This document shows positions 58,195 to 64,000 of a stretch of DNA of 64,000 nt, piece after piece. The stretch is from CAVYXZ01 sp965223835 (lineage in GTDB: Bacteria; Chloroflexota; Anaerolineae; Aggregatilineales; Phototrophicaceae), in NCBI GenBank assembly GCA_965223835.1, contig CBDCXQ010000001.1, positions 3,038,001-3,102,000 of the forward strand, given 5' to 3'. Numbering within the stretch: the stretch's first letter is position 1; every line of letters begins with the position of its first letter. The position numbers and the translations under genes were made by a program. The notes beneath the pieces were generated by a model. It had not been told where the DNA came from. It saw nothing but the letters and a program-made list of their open reading frames with translations, and did no database searches.

Positions 58195-59517
58195 TTGGTT
58201 GCACAAAAGTCAGTCACAAGCAGGCTTGAATCACCACAATTCGCCGTAAACACCGCGCACCGCATTCCGGTTAACAATTATCGAAATGCGATGCAGGCCA
58301 TTCCCCCCTCGCGGATGTTCCTGATCGCCGAGGCACTCAATACTTACCGGCATCGTATGGGCACTAAAGCGGAGACCTATGATGCCTCACAGGGCGATGG
58401 TGGAAAGAGTCTGCCCGGCGTACCACCGGTTATTCTGGAACGTGCTGCCCAGCTTCAGATTGAACACGGCACCGGCTATGATAAACCCTGGGGGACGCCG
58501 CTCTTTCGCCAAACTGCCGCTGAAAACTACTGGCAGTTGGAAGCCGCCAGCGGTTGGGGACCGGATAACATCATTTTTTGCCAGGGTGGACGCGATGGCC
58601 TGCAAAAAGTCTATGACGCTATCATTCAATTGGGCCACCGCCGCATTGGTGATGCGCTGGTGGTCTCAAGAGTGCCCTGGATTAGTTACAATTGGGGGCC
58701 ATATGCAATGGGCCTCAACGTGTTACTCGCACCGGGCGATCCGCAACAAGGTTGGCGCTATACCCCAGAAGCCCTGCGGGAATGTGTCGATTATACCCGC
58801 AGCGAAGGGCGCAAGGTCGCCGGGCTGGTCATCACGTCGCCAGATAATCCGACCGGGCGAACACTACCGCTTACAGAGCAAATTTTGCTGGCGCGGACCG
58901 CACTGGAAGCGGGTTATCCCTACGTCATCTTCGATTGGATCTATCATTGGGTGACGGACAGCGGTTCGTCGGACATTAACGTCGTTTTGCAGGCCTTCAA
59001 TCCGATGGAGCGTGAACGGCTGATTTTTATTGATGGTATCACCAAGAGCCTCGGCGCTTCGAACATCCGCAGTGCTCATATCGTCGCCGGTACAACTATT
59101 GTCCAGCAGATTTCCAGCCAGGCATCGCACACGGTTGTGCCCAGTTTTTTTGCCCAGGCGGTCGCAATTGCTGCTTACCAGATGGGCTTTCGCCAGGCGG
59201 CGGCGGGCATCATCAAACCCACCAGTGCCAGCCGTAAAGTGTTACGGGCTGCGCTGGAAAAACAGCAGGTGCCGTTTATCATGGGCGACGGTTACTACGC
59301 CTTTATCAACTGCCAGCAGTATATCGAGGCCGGCAATCTACCGGATTCAGAGGCGCTGCTCAAATATCTGGGTGAAAATTATGGCGTGGTCGTCGTGCCA
59401 GGGGTTTATTTCTCGGCTGCCGGGGCGAACTGGATCCGCTTCTCCTATGCGCTGCCGCCAGAAATCACGGCACGAGCCGCAGACCGGTTGTTTGAGGGGT
59501 TAAACGCACTGCTCTAA
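58195..59517 (+). CDS. PLP-dependent aminotransferase, class I/II (fold type I)
   Basis: This 440-residue enzyme binds pyridoxal phosphate; Lys284, in DGITKSLGASNIR, is the likely Schiff-base lysine. HGTGYDKPWGTPLFRQTAAENY and ITSPDNPTGRTLP, with the conserved Asn-Pro-Thr-Gly, are standard aminotransferase blocks. FDWIYHWVTD provides the PLP-ring Asp and Tyr region. TTG at 58195 is preferred because GGAGG lies eight bases upstream. An ATG at 58177 is the alternative; anything earlier would overlap the attenuator. The donor and acceptor are unknown; the Thr/Leu-rich leader hints at an amino-acid pathway. It converges with fabD. Confidence 0.85.
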   Translation: MVAQKSVTSRLESPQFAVNTAHRIPVNNYRNAMQAIPPSRMFLIAEALNTYRHRMGTKAETYDASQGDGGKSLPGVPPVILERAAQLQIEHGTGYDKPWGTPLFRQTAAENYWQLEAASGWGPDNIIFCQGGRDGLQKVYDAIIQLGHRRIGDALVVSRVPWISYNWGPYAMGLNVLLAPGDPQQGWRYTPEALRECVDYTRSEGRKVAGLVITSPDNPTGRTLPLTEQILLARTALEAGYPYVIFDWIYHWVTDSGSSDINVVLQAFNPMERERLIFIDGITKSLGASNIRSAHIVAGTTIVQQISSQASHTVVPSFFAQAVAIAAYQMGFRQAAAGIIKPTSASRKVLRAALEKQQVPFIMGDGYYAFINCQQYIEAGNLPDSEALLKYLGENYGVVVVPGVYFSAAGANWIRFSYALPPEITARAADRLFEGLNALL

Positions 59518-59546
59518 TCAATCAACCGTAAAGCCAGTCCCTGATT

Positions 59547-60497
59547 TTACGCTGATGCGGCAATAAACGCTTCGATTGCGTCCGCACCGTTTAATGTTAC
59601 GCGCTGTTGCGAACGATCAATGCGCTTGAGCAGGCCACTTAGCACGTCTTGTGACCCAAGTTCGATAAACCGCTCCATGCCAGCGCCAATCATATTTTGC
59701 ATGGTTTCGGTCCAGCGCACCGGTCCCGTAAGCTGGCGACCTAACCCGTCACGAATATCGCTCACAGTGGTCATCGGTGCCGCGCTCCAGTTCGCATAAA
59801 CTGGCATCGTTGGTTCGGCAAAAGTCGTTTGCGCGAGGATCGCATTAAATTCATCTGATGCGGCTTGCATCAGTGGGGAATGTGCCGCGATGCTGATCGC
59901 CAATTTGACTGCTTTGCGAACCTTCGCTTCAGCAGCCAGTTCCAGCGCAACATCCAGCGTCTGGCTATCACCGGAAATCACCACCTGACCGGGACAATTA
60001 TCATTGGCAACCACCAGCACACCATTGGTCTGTTCCCTCGCCCGATCTACCAGGTCCTGGACTGCAGCTACATCCAACCCCAGCAAGGCGGCCATTGCTC
60101 CCGGTGAGTGGTCACCCGCGGCTTTCATCACCCGTCCCCGTTCTCGCGCCAGTTTCAGACCATCACCAAAGGTCAAAGCATCGGCGGCTACCAGCGCCGT
60201 TAGCTCACCCAGGCTGTGACCGGCGGTCATCGCGGGCTGGGCTGACGGTACTTGCGCTTGCAATGTCCGCAGCGTAGCCACGCCCACCGTATATACAGCG
60301 GGCTGAGTATTGATCGTCTCATTGAGGTCGGCTTCTGGGCCATTAAACAGGAGTTCAGAAAATTTGAACCCTAGAACTTCATCAGCTTCGGCAAAGATGG
60401 CCCGTGCGTCAGGATAAGCCTCGGCCAGGTCACGCCCCATACCAACCATTTGCGAACCTTGACCGGGGAACATAAAAGCTGTTTTTGACCACATCAT
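59547..60497 (-). CDS. fabD: Malonyl-CoA:acyl carrier protein transacylase
   Basis: FabD loads malonyl groups onto acyl carrier protein to start and extend fatty acids. The 316-residue length is normal. FMFPGQGSQMVGMGRDL opens the protein, Ser95 in AGHSLGELTAL is the acyl-binding nucleophile, and the later IAAHSPLMQAA supplies the catalytic His. VQDVLSGLLKRI-type C-terminal sequence (LGSQDVLSGLLKRID) fits. AGGACAAT precedes two adjacent ATGs (60497 and 60494). It is downstream of rpmF but separated by a strong terminator, so it is expressed by read-through or from a promoter in the 77-base gap. Confidence 0.95.
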   Translation of the reverse strand: MMWSKTAFMFPGQGSQMVGMGRDLAEAYPDARAIFAEADEVLGFKFSELLFNGPEADLNETINTQPAVYTVGVATLRTLQAQVPSAQPAMTAGHSLGELTALVAADALTFGDGLKLARERGRVMKAAGDHSPGAMAALLGLDVAAVQDLVDRAREQTNGVLVVANDNCPGQVVISGDSQTLDVALELAAEAKVRKAVKLAISIAAHSPLMQAASDEFNAILAQTTFAEPTMPVYANWSAAPMTTVSDIRDGLGRQLTGPVRWTETMQNMIGAGMERFIELGSQDVLSGLLKRIDRSQQRVTLNGADAIEAFIAASA

Positions 60498-60516
60498 ATT
60501 GTCCTGTCGGAGATAC

Positions 60517-60549
60517 AAAAAAGAGCCTGATTTTTAGCGAGGCTCTTCT
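60517..60549 (-). terminator. Intrinsic terminator between rpmF and fabD
   Basis: On the minus strand AGAGCCT (60546-60540) pairs with AGGCTCT (60528-60522) over an 11-base loop, followed by TTTTTTG. It lies 25 bases after the rpmF stop and 20 bases before the fabD start. Confidence 0.9.
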
Positions 60550-60574
60550 TTACCAGCGGCTCAAATGTACGACA

Positions 60575-60760
60575 CTATTCGTCATCGACATCCATAATCG
60601 TCTCGCCGCCATATGACCCACATTTGGGGCAGACGCGATGCGATACATGGTACTCACCACAGGTATCACAAACCACCAGATGATTTAGCGTCAAAGCATC
60701 GTGTGCGCGGCGGCGATTGCGACGACTGCGCGATACTTTTCGTTTTGGTAATGGACCCAC
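60575..60760 (-). CDS. rpmF: 50S ribosomal protein L32
   Basis: This 61-residue protein matches L32: PLPKRKVSRSRRNRRRAH at the N-terminus and a four-Cys zinc ribbon (CDTC and CPKC, Cys31, Cys34, Cys44, Cys47). An acidic tail (DVDDE) follows. The start is a GTG at 60760 with GAGGGAG about eight bases upstream. Bacterial genomes often carry rpmF next to fatty-acid genes; here fabD is next, but plsX, common in that position, is absent. It has a strong promoter. Confidence 0.96.
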   Translation of the reverse strand: MGPLPKRKVSRSRRNRRRAHDALTLNHLVVCDTCGEYHVSHRVCPKCGSYGGETIMDVDDE

Positions 60761-60822
60761 AGGGCTTCTCCCTCAAGCTTACCTGACCGAAAATCAAACC
60801 AGCCCTATGGCCGGACTGCGTT

Positions 60823-60852
60823 ATTATATCGGCCTTGCTCGATAAGTGTCAA
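60823..60852 (-). promoter_or_regulatory. Strong sigma-A promoter of rpmF
   Basis: On the minus strand, TTGACA (60852-60847) and TATAAT (60828-60823) are separated by 18 bases. Transcription would begin near 60816. The 189-base gap to the divergent flippase gene also contains TTGCAA and TTGCAC boxes on the plus strand, but I found no matching -10 at proper spacing. Confidence 0.87.
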
Positions 60853-60949
60853 TCGCGAACTGCCCTTGCAAATCGGTGTAATTTGCACGTTAGGAATTGC
60901 CATTATGGTGTTATCATTGTCCAGCATAGGACCCTAAACGAAGGCATAT

Positions 60950-62434
60950 ATGACAACCACTGAAAAACCCGCTGCTCATGAGCGCAGCGCCGGGCGCACG
61001 ATTGCGCGGAATACCGCATTTGGCCTGGCCGCTCAAATCGCGCTCAAGATCGCTAATTTCGCATTCACTATTCTCGTTATCCGCACGCTGGGTGATGAGC
61101 ATTTTGGACAATACTCCGTTGTCCTGGCCTGGGCCGGGTTATTTTCGGTTCTCGGCGATCTGGGCATTAACCAATTTCTGGCGCGGGAGATCGCTCGTGA
61201 CAAACAGGCTGCTAAAGATATGTTCTGGGATACCGCAGCCCTGCGCCTGATCTTGGCGGTATTTTCATCAGTGATGACGGTTGGCGGTGCCGTACTCCTC
61301 ACAGACTATTCGTCTGAAACAGTCCTCGGTATCGCAATATTTACTGGAACCTATTTCTTCTCGGCGGCCATTGCACCGCTACAAAGCCTGCTCAACGGTT
61401 ATGAGCGAGTTGATGTTGTGTCGGTAATGAACGTCATTAGCCAGATTGCGTTTATGGTTATTGCTACCCTGTTCCTACTCTTGGGGTTTGACTTTCTCTG
61501 GCTGGTTGTTGCCGGGCTGCTCAACATGCCCTTGATCGCTCTAATGGGTTATGTTGCCGTAAAGCGCAACGGCCTGGGACCCCCACCTGTTAAGATTGCG
61601 CCGCACACCTGGGGATCAATCATCAAATCTAGTTTCCCGTTTGCGGTTACGCACGTGACAATGATGTTTAACAGCCAGGTCGATACCATTTTTCTCAGCG
61701 TCATAACAACCAATCAGGTGGTTGGCTGGTACACCGCGGCCTATCGCCTCACGCTTACACTGCTCAACCTTTCACTGGCGTTCAATACGGCGGTCCTACC
61801 GACATTAGCCCGGCAACATGTGAACGACCCGGAATCGATCAAGGCCTGGTACTATAACTCGGTGCGCTTTATGCTCATGATAACCTTACCCGTAGCCGTA
61901 GGTGGCGCTCTCTTAAACCAGGAGATCATCCTTATCTTCGGCAGCGAATATTTACCCGCCTCGTTTGCCTTTGCCCTGTTGATCTGGGATCTACCCTTTG
62001 TGGTCTTTCATGGTTTTAGTGGCTTCGTCACAGCCTCGATCAAACGTGAAAGTGCGGCGGCCCGCATCCACGTCACAATTGGAGTCGGCAACGTCATCTT
62101 GAACGCGTTGCTCATCCCCCAATTTGGTTTGATCGGCGCTTGCTTCGCCACTGTACTAACCGACATGACCGGTGCGTTATTATTCTATTTTCTGTTCCGC
62201 CAGGAATTGGGCAACGGCCTCGGTATACGCCAGGCGGGACCCATTTTGTTATCAACCGCTGCTATGGGACTATTGGTATGGCTTCTGCGCGGCCAACATG
62301 TCTTTATCATTATTCCCATTAGCGCCCTCGTCTATGGTTTGCTCATCTGGTTGACGGGCGCAATCACCGTTGCCGAGCGGCAACAGATTTTTGGTCTGGT
62401 GAATCGTGGGCGGGCTAAACTACGGTTGTCGTGA
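60950..62434 (+). CDS. Polysaccharide flippase (Wzx/MVF-like, oligosaccharide exporter superfamily)
   Basis: This 494-residue protein has about 14 membrane segments over its full length. The N-terminal RTIARNTAFGLAAQIALKIANFAFTILVIRTLGDEHFGQYSVV is the typical first helices and loop of the polysaccharide_synt family, with LGINQFLAREIARD following. These proteins flip lipid-linked glycans across the membrane. AAGG lies before the ATG at 60950. The next gene is a glycosyltransferase, suggesting a cell-surface glycan locus continuing beyond the window. Confidence 0.88.
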   Translation: MTTTEKPAAHERSAGRTIARNTAFGLAAQIALKIANFAFTILVIRTLGDEHFGQYSVVLAWAGLFSVLGDLGINQFLAREIARDKQAAKDMFWDTAALRLILAVFSSVMTVGGAVLLTDYSSETVLGIAIFTGTYFFSAAIAPLQSLLNGYERVDVVSVMNVISQIAFMVIATLFLLLGFDFLWLVVAGLLNMPLIALMGYVAVKRNGLGPPPVKIAPHTWGSIIKSSFPFAVTHVTMMFNSQVDTIFLSVITTNQVVGWYTAAYRLTLTLLNLSLAFNTAVLPTLARQHVNDPESIKAWYYNSVRFMLMITLPVAVGGALLNQEIILIFGSEYLPASFAFALLIWDLPFVVFHGFSGFVTASIKRESAAARIHVTIGVGNVILNALLIPQFGLIGACFATVLTDMTGALLFYFLFRQELGNGLGIRQAGPILLSTAAMGLLVWLLRGQHVFIIIPISALVYGLLIWLTGAITVAERQQIFGLVNRGRAKLRLS

Positions 62435-62497
62435 AATCGTCACTGTAAATGAACGAACTATAATGTCAATATTCGAGACTCGAACCCAAGAGAGTGT

Positions 62498-63865
62498 ATG
62501 ACCATGCGCATTGCTTATATCTCCCACTTTTATCCACCCACCCAAAACGCGGGCATTGAACAAAATACGCATGGTCTCGCCACTGGCATGCAAGCCGCGG
62601 GGCACACTGTTAAAGTATTATGCGCTGCGAACTGGACCGAAGGTGACACCTACTGGCAGGGTTATACCGAAGATGAATGGGACGGTGTGCCGGTTCGGCG
62701 ATTTAACCTGAACTGGAGCAAAGCCGACGACCCCACCCGTAATCTATATGACAACGAGTTTTTGGCCGAACACATCCGCGAGTTTCTGGTAACATTCCAG
62801 CCGGATATTGTCCACATCGCCTCAATGTACACGCTGTCCATGCGCGTCGTCGTGGTGGCAAAGGAATTGGGCATTCCAACAGTCATGACGCTGAGTGATT
62901 TCTGGTTAATCTGCCCCCGGCATACGCTGGTACGTTATGACGGTGAGATTTGTGATGGTCAAGTACCGGTGGCGACCTGCCATAATTGCATGCTGAGTGA
63001 ATCGCGTCTATACCGCGTGTCGCAGCAAATCATGCCATCTGACTGGGTGAGTTCCGTCTATGATAATTTAATCAGCCAGCCTCGCTTATCAAAGCATGTA
63101 CCCGGCATGACCCGATGGGGCATGGATGTTCAAGCTCGTCGTGACATTATCCGTAAATTCGCGCCCTACATTGATCAGTTTATCGCCCCCTCACGTTATA
63201 TCGCCGAAACGATTCAACGTGCTGGTCTGGAAGATATTGAGGTTGCCATTTCCCATCATGGCAATCGGCTTAACTGGCTCTCAGATTATCAACCCCGACC
63301 ACCAGACAATGAATTGCACTTTGGCTACATTGGTCAAATTAATCCGATCAAAGGCGTTCATTTACTCATTCAAGGCTTCGCCGCCAACCAATTCCCACCC
63401 GATGTGAAACTATTTATCTACGGTAATCTGGAAGCCAATCCTGCGTATACTGCGCAACTACAGGCATTGGCTGAAAATCACGCCAACATCTCTCTAGAGG
63501 GGCCGTTTGTACGCACCGAATTGCCCGGTGTATTGCAAAACATTGATGTGCTGGTGGTACCGTCAACCTGGCCGGAAGTGGCTGGTCTCGTGGTACAGGA
63601 AGCTTTTGCCGCCAACATCCCCGTTCTCGCCAGTAACATGGGCGGCCTGCCAGAGTTCGTTCAACCCGGTGAAGGTGGCATACTTTTCGACGTCGAAGAT
63701 CATAGTGGAGTCCAGCAGGCACTCGCGGATGTTGTTGCGGGTGGCCCAAAATATCTGGCGGCGCTACAGGCCGCTGTCCCACCCGTGCGCACGATCGCCG
63801 ATGAGCAAATATACCTGGAAAGTGTTTATCAGCGCCTGCTACAAGACGCCATTGTTCAGCCCTAA
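62498..63865 (+). CDS. Glycosyltransferase family 4 protein
   Basis: This 455-residue GT-B-fold enzyme begins IAYISHFYPPTQNAGIEQNTHGLATGMQAAGH, the N-terminal acceptor domain of the GT4 family. The C-terminal donor domain (from about residue 260) has FGYIGQINPIKGVHLLIQGF and the nucleotide-sugar segment VVPSTWPEVAGLVVQEAFAANIPVLAS, with the E-x7-E pattern (WPEVAGLVVQEAF). CPRHTLVRYDGEICDG with CHNC forms a Cys-rich insert in the N-terminal half, seen in some GT4 enzymes. TATAAT lies at 62459-62464. Two ATGs are adjacent (62498, 62504); 62498 is used. Its stop overlaps the next gene. Confidence 0.93.
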   Translation: MTMRIAYISHFYPPTQNAGIEQNTHGLATGMQAAGHTVKVLCAANWTEGDTYWQGYTEDEWDGVPVRRFNLNWSKADDPTRNLYDNEFLAEHIREFLVTFQPDIVHIASMYTLSMRVVVVAKELGIPTVMTLSDFWLICPRHTLVRYDGEICDGQVPVATCHNCMLSESRLYRVSQQIMPSDWVSSVYDNLISQPRLSKHVPGMTRWGMDVQARRDIIRKFAPYIDQFIAPSRYIAETIQRAGLEDIEVAISHHGNRLNWLSDYQPRPPDNELHFGYIGQINPIKGVHLLIQGFAANQFPPDVKLFIYGNLEANPAYTAQLQALAENHANISLEGPFVRTELPGVLQNIDVLVVPSTWPEVAGLVVQEAFAANIPVLASNMGGLPEFVQPGEGGILFDVEDHSGVQQALADVVAGGPKYLAALQAAVPPVRTIADEQIYLESVYQRLLQDAIVQP

Positions 63866-64000
63866 TGTCTGTCGCAAAACGCATTCAACCTTTTTTCGAT
63901 CAGCCGATCCAACAGATGCAACCGCTTAGCGGCGGGATGATTGGCGAAGTTTACAAAGTCACCCTGGCGAATCGACAGGTAGTTGTTGCCAAAGTTGGCA
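63865..64000 (+). CDS. N-terminus of a fructosamine kinase/APH-fold protein (cut by window end)
   Basis: An ATG at 63865 overlaps the glycosyltransferase stop (TAATG) and starts an open frame to the window end, 45 complete codons. The visible part contains a Gly-rich loop (LSGGMIGEVYKVTL) followed by a strand ending in VVVAKVG, where the Lys is the probable ATP-binding residue. This matches the start of fructosamine kinase or aminoglycoside phosphotransferase-type proteins. The rest is outside the window, so catalytic residues cannot be checked. Confidence 0.7.
   Translation, partial: MSVAKRIQPFFDQPIQQMQPLSGGMIGEVYKVTLANRQVVVAKVG

Noticed and set aside
1..64000. tRNA, rRNA, insertion sequence, phage attachment site or replication origin
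   Set aside because: I looked for cloverleaf stems with TTCGA-type loops, transposase motifs, terminal repeats and DnaA boxes and found none I could support. A dedicated covariance and HMM search could still find short elements.

Overview
This is a gene-dense chromosomal segment of a bacterium with moderately high GC (about 55% by eye). It carries no transposase, integrase, phage gene, CRISPR array, tRNA or rRNA that I can see. The gene set fits a Chloroflexota (Anaerolineae-like) genome: a B12-binding radical SAM protein with a separate DUF2344 partner, a membrane-anchored Mur ligase, S1, FtsK and L32 housekeeping genes, LLM-class oxidoreductases and a Roadblock protein. This assignment is an inference from gene content and style; no marker gene was compared.

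Layout. 1-9.4 kb: the tail of an unknown gene, an acetyltransferase, a membrane sensor with a GAF domain, an S1-domain protein behind a perfect consensus promoter, FtsK, a shortened exonuclease VII large subunit with a membrane tail, an SRAP protein, two small membrane proteins and the DUF2344 protein. 9.6-21.7 kb: one gene for a secreted protein of about 4,038 residues (Pro/Thr/Glu-rich stalks, two LamG-like domains, subtilase, beta-helix, about 14 beta-sandwich modules). 21.8-27.5 kb: pseudouridine catabolism pair, a 56-residue C2H2 zinc-finger protein, a Roadblock/propeller pair and the radical SAM protein. 27.5-36 kb: cell-wall-related genes (MurA-like, Mur ligase, D-Ala-D-Ala ligase) interleaved with hydrolases, an M20 amidohydrolase, DUF456 and a Kelch protein. 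36-45.4 kb: kinase-fold protein and response regulator, membrane glycosyltransferase, beta-hydroxyacid dehydrogenase, RluB, PlsC, a glmS ribozyme with glmS, and an oxidoreductase. 45.4-50.4 kb (minus strand): a peptide/oligosaccharide ABC importer lacking its ATPases, with a ROK kinase, and a small orphan protein. 50.4-57.9 kb: M24 peptidase, a low-GC pair of paralogues, DinB, RidA, two LLM enzymes flanking a TIGR04076 protein, a soluble-transhydrogenase homologue and an ankyrin protein. 58-64 kb: an aminotransferase behind an apparent leader-peptide attenuator, FabD and L32, a polysaccharide flippase, a glycosyltransferase and the start of a kinase-fold gene.

How the genes fit together. Peptidoglycan precursor supply is the main theme: GlmS makes glucosamine-6-phosphate under ribozyme control, and MurA-like, Mur-ligase and Ddl proteins act later. 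Envelope and surface work is represented by PlsC, FabD, the flippase, glycosyltransferases and the giant secreted protein. Regulation is unusually readable. Several promoters match sigma-A consensus, two predict leaderless mRNAs, several genes end in intrinsic terminators, and the aminotransferase leader has the arrangement of classical translation-coupled attenuation.
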